From: Galactobacter sp.
Lineage (GTDB): Bacteria > Actinomycetota > Actinomycetes > Actinomycetales > Micrococcaceae
Assembly: GCA_022712075.1 (NCBI GenBank)
Contig: JALAHE010000108.1
Location: forward strand, 1-35,576
Direction of reading: 5' to 3'
Length of the DNA stretch: 35,576 nucleotides
Shown here in pieces: positions 1 through 6,907 of the stretch. How positions within the stretch are numbered: the stretch's first letter is position 1; every line of letters starts with the position of its first letter. The translations under genes and the position numbers were made by a program. The notes under the pieces are model-generated. The model made no database searches and was not told the origin of the DNA. It was given only the letters and a program-made list of their open reading frames with translations.

Positions 1-1
1 C

Positions 2-979
2 CAGACGGCCCGCGCCGAACTCGCCCAGCTCGTGGTGCTCGCCGACCGTCTGCTCGGCGCGCATCCCGCGCGCGCGGGCGTCGGGGCCGCCCGCCCCGGC
101 CAGTTCGAACCGGGCCGCGGCTACGTGGTGCCCGGGGACGACACCGCTGCCGTGCTCATGGTGGCCCCGCTCTCCGTGGCCGGTCAGCTGCGCGAGGGGC
201 TCTTCGACGGGCACACCGTGGTTCTCACCTCGGCCACGCTCGCCCTCGGCGCCAAGTTCGAACCCGTCGCGGGTGACCTCGGCCTCATGGGCGCCGGCGC
301 CCCCGAATGGGAGGCCATCGACGTCGGCAGCCCCTTCGACTACCCCGCGCAGGGCATGCTCTACGTGGCCCGCCAGCTCCCGCCGCCCGGCCGCGGCCTC
401 TCCGACGCCGCGCTGGACGAGATCGAGGCGCTCATCAAGGCCTCCGGCGGAGCAGCGCTCGCGCTCTTCTCCTCCCGGCGCGCCGCCGAGGAGGCGGCCG
501 AGGCCCTCCGCAAGCGCGTCGACGTGCCGATCCTGTGCCAGGGCGACGCGAGCATCCCCGAGCTCGTGCGGACCTTCGCGGCCGACGAGGAGACGTGCCT
601 CTTCGGCACCATGACCCTGTGGCAGGGCGTCGACGTGCCCGGGCCCAATTGCCGGCTCGTCATCATCGACCGCATCCCGTTCCCTCGCCCGGACGACCCG
701 CTCTCCACGGCGCGGACGCGCGACATCAACCAGCGTGGCGGCAACGGCTTCATGGCCGTCTCGGCCCAGCACGCGGCGGTGCGCCTGGCGCAGGGCGCCG
801 GACGCTTGATCCGCTCGGTGGGGGACCGCGGCGTCGTCGCGATCCTCGACTCGCGCATGGTCAGCAAGGGCTACGGCGGCTTCCTGAAGGACACCCTGCC
901 CCCGCTCTGGCCCACGACCGACCGCGCCACCGTGCTCGGCGCGCTCGGCCGCCTCTCGCAGGCGCCGGCCGCGAGCTAG
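2..979 (+). CDS. DinG-type ATP-dependent DNA helicase, C-terminal part (5' end outside the window)
   Basis: The frame is open to the left edge, so this is the C-terminal part of a longer gene. Helicase core motifs are visible: SATL (motif III region) near nt 230-240, a motif V region with LWQGVDVPG followed by IDRIPFPRPDDP, and motif VI QGAGRLIRS near the end. The RIPFPRPDDP stretch after motif V is typical of the DinG/XPD-like superfamily 2 helicases, which unwind forked DNA or R-loops. The Walker A, the DEAH box and the cysteines of the iron-sulfur domain lie upstream and cannot be checked. It converges on lexA across a shared hairpin. DinG is part of the LexA regulon in some bacteria, but its promoter is not visible here. 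The family call is strong; DinG versus a paralogous helicase is less certain. Confidence 0.88.
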   Translation, partial: QTARAELAQLVVLADRLLGAHPARAGVGAARPGQFEPGRGYVVPGDDTAAVLMVAPLSVAGQLREGLFDGHTVVLTSATLALGAKFEPVAGDLGLMGAGAPEWEAIDVGSPFDYPAQGMLYVARQLPPPGRGLSDAALDEIEALIKASGGAALALFSSRRAAEEAAEALRKRVDVPILCQGDASIPELVRTFAADEETCLFGTMTLWQGVDVPGPNCRLVIIDRIPFPRPDDPLSTARTRDINQRGGNGFMAVSAQHAAVRLAQGAGRLIRSVGDRGVVAILDSRMVSKGYGGFLKDTLPPLWPTTDRATVLGALGRLSQAPAAS

Positions 980-1001
980 CGCTGCCTTCGCCGCACACAC
1001 G

Positions 1002-1035
1002 AAGCGCCCCGATCCGCGTGAGGACCGGGGCGCTT
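1002..1035. terminator. bidirectional intrinsic terminator between the helicase gene and lexA
   Basis: A perfect 10-bp inverted repeat, AAGCGCCCCG (1002-1011) and CGGGGCGCTT (1026-1035), encloses a 14-nt loop. It lies 22 nt after the helicase stop and 23 nt after the lexA stop, so it can serve both convergent genes. There is no clear U-tract, which is common in high-GC actinobacteria. Confidence 0.75.
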
Positions 1036-1058
1036 GGCGTTGGCGCGAGCGGCGCGCC

Positions 1059-1790
1059 CTAGAGCGAGCGCAACACCGAGACCACCTTGCCCATGACGGT
1101 GGCGTGGTCGCCGAGGATCGGCTCGTACTGCGAGTTCTGCGGGAGCAGCCAGGTGTGGCCATCGCGCTGGCGGAAGGTCTTGACCGTGGCTTCGTCGTCC
1201 AGCAGCGCCGCGACGATGTCGCCGTTGACGGCGTTGTCCTGGCGGCGCACCACCACCCAGTCCCCGTCGCAGATGGCGGCGTCGATCATTGAGTCGCCGG
1301 AAACCTTGAGCATGAACAGCTCGCCGTGACCCACGAGCTGGCGGGGGAGCGGGAACACATCCTCGACCTGCTGCTCGGCCAGGATGGGACCGCCGGCCGC
1401 GATGCGGCCCACGAGCGGGACCATGGCCTGATGCTCGGTGCCAGGGAACTCCAGGGGGGCGGGGGCTTCCTGCACGACGGCGGGCGCCTGGCTGGGTGCC
1501 TCCGGCGCCTTGACGGCGCGGGCCGGCTCGAGGCGCAGCCCGTCCGGGCCCAGGACCTCGATGGCGCGCGGCAGGCGCGGGTCGCGGCGGACGTAGCCGG
1601 CCTTCTCCAGCTGCCCCAACTGGTGGGTCACGGAGGAGAGGGACTTCAGGCCCACGGCGTCGCCGATCTCACGCATGGTGGGCGGGTAGCCGTGCTTCTC
1701 GGTGGAGGAGGTGATGGCCTCGAGGATCTGGCGCTGACGGGTGGTCAGGGCCTTGCGCGGGGTCTGCGGCTCGGTACTGGGGCGGCTCAC
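1059..1790 (-). CDS. lexA: LexA repressor, SOS regulator and self-cleaving serine peptidase
   Basis: Represses SOS genes and is inactivated when RecA filaments stimulate its self-cleavage. Residue numbers are from the GTG chosen here (243 aa). The N-terminal winged helix-turn-helix is residues 14-80 (GYPPTMREIGDAVGLKS). The Ala132-Gly133 cleavage site lies in VGRIAAGGP, the nucleophile Ser167 in VSGDSM and the general base Lys204 in ATVKTF. I chose GTG at 1790 because AGGAGGA stands 5-6 nt before it. An ATG at 1877 would add 29 residues of unconserved Pro/Arg-rich sequence behind a weaker, more distant site. The gene diverges from a LysM gene across several LexA-box-like palindromes, implying autoregulation. 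The product call is secure; only the start is open. Confidence 0.95.
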   Translation of the reverse strand: MSRPSTEPQTPRKALTTRQRQILEAITSSTEKHGYPPTMREIGDAVGLKSLSSVTHQLGQLEKAGYVRRDPRLPRAIEVLGPDGLRLEPARAVKAPEAPSQAPAVVQEAPAPLEFPGTEHQAMVPLVGRIAAGGPILAEQQVEDVFPLPRQLVGHGELFMLKVSGDSMIDAAICDGDWVVVRRQDNAVNGDIVAALLDDEATVKTFRQRDGHTWLLPQNSQYEPILGDHATVMGKVVSVLRSL

Positions 1791-1904
1791 GCGTTCCTCC
1801 TGCGCTACTCCGTTCCTGCGGAACGGGGGCGTATCCCGATCGGGTTCGATCGAGCTGTCGGGGGTGGCGGTTTCCATAAGAGCCGTACCCCTTCTTAGGT
1901 CTCA

Positions 1905-1933
1905 AGGTTAGGCCACTGGGGGACATGATTCAA
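1905..1933 (-). promoter_or_regulatory. lexA promoter (-35 TTGAAT, 17-bp spacer, -10 TAACCT)
   Basis: Read on the minus strand, TTGAAT (1933-1928) and TAACCT (1910-1905) are separated by exactly 17 bp, giving a transcription start near 1898. The -35 hexamer is overlapped by the LexA-box-like site 1930-1945, so a bound repressor would block the polymerase. Inferred from motif and spacing only. Confidence 0.55.
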
Positions 1934-1945
1934 AGATTTGTTCGA
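1930..1945. promoter_or_regulatory. LexA box 1 (SOS operator), overlapping the lexA -35
   Basis: TCAAAGATTTGTTCGA matches 10 of the 12 defined positions of the Gram-positive SOS consensus TCGAAC-N4-GTTCGA, with one perfect half-site. It covers the lexA -35 hexamer, as expected for autorepression. Confidence 0.6.
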
Positions 1946-1952
1946 ACGTGTC

Positions 1953-1982
1953 TCGACACGGATCGAACACACGTGCTAGAAA
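1953..1982 (+). promoter_or_regulatory. possible promoter of the LysM gene (-35 TCGACA, -10 TAGAAA)
   Basis: TCGACA (1953-1958) and TAGAAA (1977-1982) are 18 bp apart on the plus strand, with a start expected near 1989. LexA box 2 lies in the spacer and box 3 just downstream of the start, so LexA could block both initiation and early elongation. The -10 lacks the usual final T, so confidence is low. Confidence 0.35.
1963..1978. promoter_or_regulatory. LexA box 2 (degenerate SOS operator)
   Basis: TCGAACACACGTGCTA has one perfect half-site (TCGAAC) and a second half matching 4 of 6 positions, for 10 of 12 overall. It sits inside the candidate LysM-gene promoter. Confidence 0.4.
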
Positions 1983-1996
1983 TGACTCAACGCACT

Positions 1997-2012
1997 TCGA
2001 AGATCTCTTCGA
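1997..2012. promoter_or_regulatory. LexA box 3 (SOS operator)
   Basis: TCGAAGATCTCTTCGA is a fully symmetric 16-bp palindrome. It matches TCGAAC-N4-GTTCGA at 10 of 12 positions and is perfect in the outer TCGAA/TTCGA arms. It lies 45 bp upstream of the LysM-gene ATG. Confidence 0.7.
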
Positions 2013-2056
2013 ATGCCCGGCCCCGTGGTTTCGAATCCGTTCGAAAGGTGAACCCC

Positions 2057-2413
2057 ATGTCGCAGATCGCTCTCTCCGCTCCCGCTGCCCAGCTTGCCCC
2101 GCTCCGCCTGACGGCGCGCGGTCGCCTCGTGCTCCTGGCGCTCCCGCTCCTGATGATCGTCACGGTGACCACGCTCATCATCGGCGCCTGGTTGGCCCCC
2201 GCCAGCGCCTCGCAGACCCACCTCACCGGTCCCGGCACCGGCCTCGAGGAGGTCACGGTCATGGAGGGCGATTCGCTGTGGGGCCTGGCCCGCGAGTTTG
2301 CTCCGACGCAGGACACCCGCGAGGTCGTCAGCCGCATCGCCTCGCTCAACGCAGACACGGGCGTGCTCAAGCCCGGACAGACGCTCATCGTCCCGAGCGA
2401 CGCCCAGGACTGA
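2057..2413 (+). CDS. LysM-domain membrane protein divergent from lexA; likely SOS-induced cell-division inhibitor (YneA/DivS/Rv2719c type)
   Basis: A 118-aa protein with a basic N-terminus, one transmembrane helix at about residues 24-47 and an extracellular LysM peptidoglycan-binding domain at 65-113 (EVTVMEGDSLWGLA to LKPGQTLIVP). The ATG at 2057 is preceded by GAAAGG at 8 nt. The same frame stays open further upstream, but that part runs through the operators and is not expected to be translated. Short LysM or membrane proteins divergent from lexA are known SOS-induced division inhibitors: YneA in Bacillus, DivS in Corynebacterium, Rv2719c in Mycobacterium. Topology, position and the LexA boxes all fit. 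The LysM fold and membrane anchor are seen directly; the division-inhibitor role is inferred from the context. Confidence 0.85.
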   Translation: MSQIALSAPAAQLAPLRLTARGRLVLLALPLLMIVTVTTLIIGAWLAPASASQTHLTGPGTGLEEVTVMEGDSLWGLAREFAPTQDTREVVSRIASLNADTGVLKPGQTLIVPSDAQD

Positions 2414-2523
2414 GCCGCACCCCATGATTTGTGAGCCGCTTGGCTCACGCCCCACGTGTTCCCTCCGAGGGTGCTGCGGACGACAGGTCACCTCGTCTGC
2501 CTCGGCGGGTCACACCCCTCACG

Positions 2524-2552
2524 GCCCCGGCCTCCGTCATGGAGGCCGGGGC
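2524..2552 (+). terminator. 12-bp hairpin between the LysM gene and hisC
   Basis: A perfect 12-bp stem GCCCCGGCCTCC/GGAGGCCGGGGC (2524-2535 and 2541-2552) with loop GTCAT, followed by TCTGTCGT. It lies about 110 nt after the LysM-gene stop and just before the hisC promoter, so it probably ends LysM-gene transcription. Confidence 0.7.
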
Positions 2553-2568
2553 TCTGTCGTGATCGACC

Positions 2569-2574
2569 TAGACT
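2569..2574 (+). promoter_or_regulatory. hisC -10 element TAGACT, leaderless start
   Basis: TAGACT fits the actinobacterial -10 TANNNT and ends 7 nt before the hisC GTG, so transcription would begin at or next to the start codon. The only Shine-Dalgarno-like bases (AAGG) are 1 nt from the GTG, too close to act. Confidence 0.6.
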
Positions 2575-2581
2575 TCAAGGC

Positions 2582-3703
2582 GTGAGCCAAGATCGCCTCG
2601 AACTCCTCTCCCAGCTTCCCCTGCGCGACAATCTGCGTGGTCTGTCGCCCTACGGCGCGCCCCAGATCGACGTCCCCGTGCAGCTGAACGTCAACGAGAA
2701 CACCCATCCCATGCCCCAAGCGGTGGTGGACGCGATCACCGAGGCGGTCCGCGAGGCCGCCTCGAGTCTCAACCGATACCCCGACCGCGAGTTTGTCGCG
2801 CTGCGCGAGGACCTCGCCGCCTACCTGGGGCACGGCCTGAACGCCGACAACCTGTGGGCTGCCAACGGCTCCAACGAGGTACTCCAGCAGATCCTCCAGG
2901 CCTTCGGTGGCCCCGGGCGCACCCTGCTGAGCTTCCCGCCCACCTACTCCATGTACCCGCTGCTGGCCTCGGGCACCGACACCGGCTACCTCGAGGGCAA
3001 GCGCACTGGCGACTACACGCTCTCGGCCGATGACGCCGCGCGCCAGGTGATCGAGCACGAACCCAACATCGTCTTCCTGTGCTCGCCGAACAACCCCACC
3101 GGCACCGCGCTCGGGCTTGACGTCATCGAGGCCGTGTACGAGGCGGGGGCCGCGTTCAACACCGTCGTGGTCGTGGACGAGGCCTACGCCGAGTTCGCCC
3201 TGGCCGGCACCAGCTCCGCCCTCACCCTGCTCCCTGGCCGCGAACGCCTCATCGTCACGCGCACCATGTCCAAGGCCTTCGCCCTGGCCGGCGCCCGCCT
3301 CGGCTATCTCGCCGCCGCCCCCCAGGTCGTCGCCGCCCTGCGCCTCGTGCGCCTGCCGTGCCACCTCACCGCCGTCACACAGGCGACCGCCCGCGCCGCC
3401 CTGGCCCACGCCGACGTCCTCCTCGAGAACGTCGAGGACATCAAGCGCCAGCGCGACCGCATCGTCTCCGAACTCACGGCGCTGGGGCTCGTGCCCGCCG
3501 TCTCCGACTCGAACTTCGTGACCTTCGGCCGCCTCTCGGACCCCAACGCCGTGTTCGAGGCCCTCCTGGCGGACGGCATCATCGTGCGCAACAACGGCCT
3601 GCCGGGCCAACTGCGCGTCACGGCCGGAACCGAGGCTGAGACGAGCGCCTTCCTCTCGAGCCTGCGCGCCTACCTCGAGGCGCACCCGGACGCCAAGGCC
3701 TGA
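2582..3703 (+). CDS. hisC: histidinol-phosphate aminotransferase
   Basis: PLP-dependent fold-type I aminotransferase that converts imidazole acetol phosphate and glutamate to histidinol phosphate in histidine synthesis (cytosol). It has 373 aa, the usual length. Visible motifs are LNVNENTHP near residue 35, SPNNPTG (168-174), VVDEAYAEF around 198-205, the PLP lysine Lys231 in TMSKAFALAG, and Arg239 in ARLGY, which holds substrate carboxylate or phosphate groups. GTG at 2582 is chosen because the conserved N-terminal region begins there and the leaderless -10 fits. The frame extends upstream to 2456, but that would cross the terminator hairpin and promoter. It is the first gene of the his run; hisB follows after 86 nt with its own promoter. 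HisC-like enzymes can also transaminate aromatic keto acids, but the context favours histidine. Confidence 0.95.
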   Translation: MSQDRLELLSQLPLRDNLRGLSPYGAPQIDVPVQLNVNENTHPMPQAVVDAITEAVREAASSLNRYPDREFVALREDLAAYLGHGLNADNLWAANGSNEVLQQILQAFGGPGRTLLSFPPTYSMYPLLASGTDTGYLEGKRTGDYTLSADDAARQVIEHEPNIVFLCSPNNPTGTALGLDVIEAVYEAGAAFNTVVVVDEAYAEFALAGTSSALTLLPGRERLIVTRTMSKAFALAGARLGYLAAAPQVVAALRLVRLPCHLTAVTQATARAALAHADVLLENVEDIKRQRDRIVSELTALGLVPAVSDSNFVTFGRLSDPNAVFEALLADGIIVRNNGLPGQLRVTAGTEAETSAFLSSLRAYLEAHPDAKA

Positions 3704-3741
3704 CGGCACGTCCCGACAGCGATTGCCGGCACCGACGCCGG

Positions 3742-3747
3742 TAGACT
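3742..3747 (+). promoter_or_regulatory. possible hisB -10 element TAGACT
   Basis: Same hexamer as the hisC -10, here 42 nt before the hisB ATG. It would give a short leader containing the hisB ribosome binding site (GGAG at 3775-3778). It suggests the downstream his genes can be transcribed without hisC. Confidence 0.45.
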
Positions 3748-3789
3748 GAAGCCACCCACCCCACTTTGAGCGACGGAGTACGAAACAGC

Positions 3790-4410
3790 ATGCCCGCCGA
3801 ACTCCTCTCCGGCCGCAAGGCCCGGATGGAACGCGTCACCAGCGAGTCAAGCGTGCTCGTCGAGATCGATCTCGACGGCACCGGCCGCGCCACCATCGAC
3901 ACCTCGGTGCCGTTCTACGACCACATGCTCACGGCCCTGGCCAAGCATTCGCTGATCGACCTCACGGTGAAGTCCACGGGCGACACCCACATCGACGTGC
4001 ACCACACCGTGGAGGACACGGCGATCGCCTTCGGCGAGGTGCTCCGCACGGCGCTCGGCGACAAGAGCGGCATCCGTCGCTTCGGCACGGCCACCGTCCC
4101 GCTGGACGAGTCGCTGGCGCGCGCCGTCGTCGACATCTCCGGCCGCCCCTTCCTGGTGCACGAGGGTGAGCCGGAGGGGCAGCAGTACCACCTCATCGGC
4201 GGCCACTTCACCGGCTCCATGACCCGCCACGTCTTCGAGGCCATCGCCTTCCACGCCGGCATCTGCCTGCACGTGGACGTGCTGCGCGGCCGCGATCCGC
4301 ACCACATCGTCGAGTCGCAGTTCAAGGCTTTCGCCCGCGCCTTGCGCGAGGCCGTGGAGCCGGACGCCCGCATGGCCGGCCAGATCCCGTCCACGAAGGG
4401 CGCCCTCTGA
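3790..4410 (+). CDS. hisB: imidazoleglycerol-phosphate dehydratase
   Basis: Mn-dependent dehydratase that turns imidazole glycerol phosphate into imidazole acetol phosphate, the HisC substrate. It is a 206-aa stand-alone enzyme without the phosphatase half of the enterobacterial bifunctional HisB, as is usual in actinobacteria. Metal and active-site motifs are present: FYDHML (42-47), DVHHTVEDTAIAFG (69-82), HVFEAIAFHAG (147-157) and DPHHIVESQFKAFA (169-182). The ATG at 3790 has GGAG 11 nt upstream. An in-frame TTG at 3766 would add eight residues upstream of that ribosome binding site and is unlikely. The TGA overlaps the hisH ATG (TGATG), which suggests coupled translation. Confidence 0.96.
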   Translation: MPAELLSGRKARMERVTSESSVLVEIDLDGTGRATIDTSVPFYDHMLTALAKHSLIDLTVKSTGDTHIDVHHTVEDTAIAFGEVLRTALGDKSGIRRFGTATVPLDESLARAVVDISGRPFLVHEGEPEGQQYHLIGGHFTGSMTRHVFEAIAFHAGICLHVDVLRGRDPHHIVESQFKAFARALREAVEPDARMAGQIPSTKGAL

Positions 4411-5042
4411 TGGCTCCCAAGGTCACGGTCCTGGATTACGGGGCTGGCAACGTTCGCTCGGCCGTGCGCGCGCTCGAGCACGTGGGCGCCGAGGTCAAGC
4501 TCTCCCGCGATCCGCAGGACATCAAGGAGGCCGACGGCCTGCTTGTCCCGGGCGTCGGCGCCTACGCCGCCGTCATGGACGCTCTTAAGGCCTCCGGTTC
4601 CCTGCGTCACCTGGGCTACCGCATCGCTGGCGGCCGCGCCACGATGGGCATCTGCGTCGGCCACCAGGTCTTCTTCGAGGCCGGTGTGGAGCATGGCGTG
4701 CGCACCGAGGGCCTGGGGGAGTGGCCGGGCGTCGTCGAGCGCCTTCCAGCTCCCGTGGTGCCGCACATGGGCTGGAACACGGTCAAGGCCCCCGAGGGCT
4801 CCCGCCTGTTCGCGGGTATCGAGGACGAGCGCTTCTACTTTGTGCACTCCTACGGCGTGCTGGACTGGAACTTCGACGTGACGCAGCCGGCCATGCGGCC
4901 CCCGCTCGTCACGTGGGCCGAGCACGGCGCCCCGTTCATCGCCGCCGTGGAGAACGGCTCGCTGAGCGCCACGCAGTTCCACCCGGAGAAGTCGGGAGAC
5001 GCCGGGGCAGCCCTGCTGAAGAACTGGATGGGGACGTTCTGA
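4410..5042 (+). CDS. hisH: imidazole glycerol phosphate synthase, glutamine amidotransferase subunit
   Basis: Class I glutaminase that produces ammonia for HisF; together they form imidazole glycerol phosphate and AICAR from PRFAR. It has 210 aa, the normal length. The triad is visible: Cys82 in GICVGHQ, His191 and Glu193 in QFHPEKSG. The N-terminal LDYGAGN (8-14) and PGVGAY motifs are typical of HisH. His85 stands in the nucleophile-elbow motif where HisH proteins usually carry Met (GICLGMQ). Start and stop both overlap their neighbours by one base (TGATG), so it is tightly coupled to hisB and to the small membrane gene. The synthase partner HisF is not encoded in this window. Confidence 0.95.
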   Translation: MAPKVTVLDYGAGNVRSAVRALEHVGAEVKLSRDPQDIKEADGLLVPGVGAYAAVMDALKASGSLRHLGYRIAGGRATMGICVGHQVFFEAGVEHGVRTEGLGEWPGVVERLPAPVVPHMGWNTVKAPEGSRLFAGIEDERFYFVHSYGVLDWNFDVTQPAMRPPLVTWAEHGAPFIAAVENGSLSATQFHPEKSGDAGAALLKNWMGTF

Positions 5043-5197
5043 TGGGACCCGTCCTGCTCATGGCACTCGGTGGCCTGCTCGCCGGCGGCGCCTTCTCCCT
5101 CAAGAAGCAAGGCGCGGGGCTCACCTGGGTCATCGTGTGCGGCGCCCTCGCGGTCATGTCGCTCGTGGCGGCCTGGGCCCTCACCTACAAGCTCTAG
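5042..5197 (+). CDS. small (51-aa) membrane protein between hisH and priA, function unknown
   Basis: The ATG overlaps the hisH TGA by one base (TGATG), the same junction as hisB-hisH, and the frame runs 51 codons to TAG. The product has two hydrophobic segments, residues 1-17 and 27-47, separated by a short basic polar turn (SLKKQGAG), so a helical hairpin in the membrane is likely. The codons are as GC-rich as those of the neighbours. I do not recognise a family. Coupling to hisH suggests co-translation, and a hairpin follows the stop. It could be a conserved accessory protein of the his cluster or simply a passenger. Existence as a gene is supported by junction, length and composition; no function is claimed. 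Confidence 0.7.
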   Translation: MGPVLLMALGGLLAGGAFSLKKQGAGLTWVIVCGALAVMSLVAAWALTYKL

Positions 5198-5213
5198 CCC
5201 GCACCGGGCGAAC

Positions 5214-5240
5214 GCGGCGCGGGCCCCCGGCCCGCGCCGC
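5214..5240 (+). terminator. 12-bp GC hairpin between the small membrane gene and priA
   Basis: GCGGCGCGGGCC (5214-5225) pairs perfectly with GGCCCGCGCCGC (5229-5240) around a CCC loop. It starts 17 nt after the small-gene stop and about 70 nt before priA. It may terminate partly or stabilise the upstream mRNA 3' end; there is no U-tract. Confidence 0.5.
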
Positions 5241-5309
5241 TTCCATCACCACGCACCACCCGCATCCCCGGCCGCAGCGCGAGCGGCCACGTTGAAGGAC
5301 ACACGCACC

Positions 5310-6056
5310 ATGAGTGAGACCACCGAGGCCCAGCGCCTGGTTCTGTTCCCCGCCGTCGACATCGCCGACGGCCAGGCCGTCCGCCTCGTCCAGGGCGAGG
5401 CCGGCTCCGAGACCGGCTACGGCGATCCCTTCGATGCCGCCGCGAAGTGGCAGGAGGCCGGCGCCGAATGGATCCACGTCGTGGATCTGGACGCCGCCTT
5501 CGACCGTGGTTCAAACGTCGACGTGCTGCGTCGCATCGCCACCGAGCTGCACCTGAAGGTGGAGCTCTCCGGCGGCATCCGCGACGACGCGTCTCTGGCC
5601 CGCGCCGCCGAATGGGGCGCCTCGCGCGTGAACATCGGCACCGCCGCCCTGGAGAACCCGGAGTGGACCGCCCGCGCCATCGCCGAGTACGGCGACCTCA
5701 TCGCCGTGGGCCTGGACGTCCGCGGCACCACCCTCTCCGGCCACGGCTGGACCAAGGACGGCGGCGACCTGTGGGACGTCCTTGCCCGCCTCGAGGACGC
5801 CGGCTGCGCCCGCTACGTCGTGACGGACGTGACGAAGGACGGCACCCTGACGGGCCCGAACACCGAGCTGCTCGGCGACATCGCCCGCCGCACGCACAAG
5901 CCGGTCATCGCCTCCGGCGGCATCTCCTCTCTCGAGGACCTCGCCGCCCTGCGCGGCCTCGTCGCCGACGGCGTCGAGGGTGCCATCGTAGGCAAGGCGC
6001 TTTATGCCGGCCGCTTCACGCTGCCCGAGGCGCTTGAGGTGGCCGGACGCCCGTGA
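5310..6056 (+). CDS. priA: PriA: bifunctional HisA/TrpF-type phosphoribosyl isomerase
   Basis: (beta-alpha)8-barrel isomerase that converts ProFAR to PRFAR in histidine synthesis; actinobacterial PriA often also isomerises phosphoribosyl anthranilate for tryptophan. It has 248 aa; the ATG at 5310 follows AAGGA at 10 nt. Catalytic acids are Asp17 (PAVDIADG), equivalent to M. tuberculosis Asp11, Asp136 (VGLDVRG, Asp130) and Asp177 (DVTKDGTL, Asp175); Arg25 matches Arg19. The GGDLWDVL segment and VEGAIVGKALYAGRFTL are PriA hallmarks. Oddly, the loop residue matching Arg143 is His145 (GHGW instead of RGW), while the matching Trp147 is kept. Arg143 is reported to switch between the two substrates, so activity on the tryptophan substrate may be altered. 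It overlaps the next gene by 4 nt. Confidence 0.94.
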   Translation: MSETTEAQRLVLFPAVDIADGQAVRLVQGEAGSETGYGDPFDAAAKWQEAGAEWIHVVDLDAAFDRGSNVDVLRRIATELHLKVELSGGIRDDASLARAAEWGASRVNIGTAALENPEWTARAIAEYGDLIAVGLDVRGTTLSGHGWTKDGGDLWDVLARLEDAGCARYVVTDVTKDGTLTGPNTELLGDIARRTHKPVIASGGISSLEDLAALRGLVADGVEGAIVGKALYAGRFTLPEALEVAGRP

Positions 6057-6907
6057 GCCCCAAGAAGGAACTGCCCGAGCACATCAAGGCGGCCCTGCTC
6101 CGCGGCGCCGGCGGCGCCGCGGATACGGCGGGCCAGTCGTGGGAGGGACGCGACCTCTCCGGCGAGGGCAACCCCCTGCACCAGCACGACGGCGACGACG
6201 GCCGGGCCGACGCCCGCCTCGAGCTCGCCCTCGAGGGCCTCTACGCCGGCATGAACGGCGAGGAGGCGGTCATCGAGGCCCTCGCGGACGCGCGCGTCTT
6301 CGTGCCCGTCATCGCCCAAACGGGCGAGACGGTCGTTGGCGCCCACGGGGAGATCGAGGACAAGGAGGCCGACATGGCCCTCGTCATGATCTCCGCCCCT
6401 GACGGCCGCAAGGCGCTGCCGATCTTCTCCGCCGTGGATCTGCTCACGCAGTGGCACCCGGAGGCGCGCCCCGTGGCCGTCTACGCCCCTCGCGCGGCCC
6501 TCTCCGCCGCCGCGGAGGAGGCCCAGCTGCTCGTGCTCGATCCGGCCGCCGAGGTCACCTTTGTGGTGCGCCGCCCGGCCATGTGGGCGCTCGCGCAGCA
6601 GCGCACGTGGGTCCCGAGCTACAAGGACGAGTCCCTGCTTCCCGCCCTCCAGGCCGTCGCCGACGCGACCGATGGCGTGAACGGGCTGGTCCTCGAACCG
6701 GGTCCCGGCGTGGCCTCGCGCGCCCGCGACGGCCGCGTGCTGGCCGGCGGCGGCCACGGCCCCGAGCTGGGCATCACGATCATCGTTGGCCCCGAGGCGA
6801 ACGACGACGACGTGCCGGGCCTCGTCGCCCGGGTTCAGGACGCGCTGGGCGCCGTCGACGCGCTGCGGGAGGCGGCCGACTCGGTCACCATGGGCGTGCG
6901 CAGATGA
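6053..6907 (+). CDS. SseB-family protein of unknown role
   Basis: A 284-aa soluble protein starting at GTG 6053, which overlaps the priA stop (GTGA). The core from about residue 50 to 170 resembles the SseB N-terminal domain: a helical start (DARLELALEGLYAG), then VFVPVIAQTG, DMALVMISAPDGRKALPIFSAV and an RPVAVYAPRAAL segment, followed by a VLDPAAEVTFVVRRPAMWAL region. There is no signal peptide or membrane segment. Genes of this family stand directly after priA in many Micrococcales. In enteric bacteria SseB is linked to serine sensitivity, but no molecular role is established for the actinobacterial proteins. The family call rests on pattern resemblance and gene order. Confidence 0.72.
   Translation: MSPKKELPEHIKAALLRGAGGAADTAGQSWEGRDLSGEGNPLHQHDGDDGRADARLELALEGLYAGMNGEEAVIEALADARVFVPVIAQTGETVVGAHGEIEDKEADMALVMISAPDGRKALPIFSAVDLLTQWHPEARPVAVYAPRAALSAAAEEAQLLVLDPAAEVTFVVRRPAMWALAQQRTWVPSYKDESLLPALQAVADATDGVNGLVLEPGPGVASRARDGRVLAGGGHGPELGITIIVGPEANDDDVPGLVARVQDALGAVDALREAADSVTMGVRR

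Noticed and set aside
1791..1877. The 29-codon upstream extension of lexA
   Set aside because: The ribosome binding site fits the GTG at 1790 much better and the extension has no resemblance to the LexA N-terminus; kept only as an alternative.
2031..2044. TCGAATCCGTTCGA as a fourth LexA box
   Set aside because: The arms are right but the spacer is 4 nt instead of the 6 nt between the TCGAA and TTCGA arms in the consensus, so the symmetry centre is wrong; it also overlaps the LysM-gene ribosome binding site.
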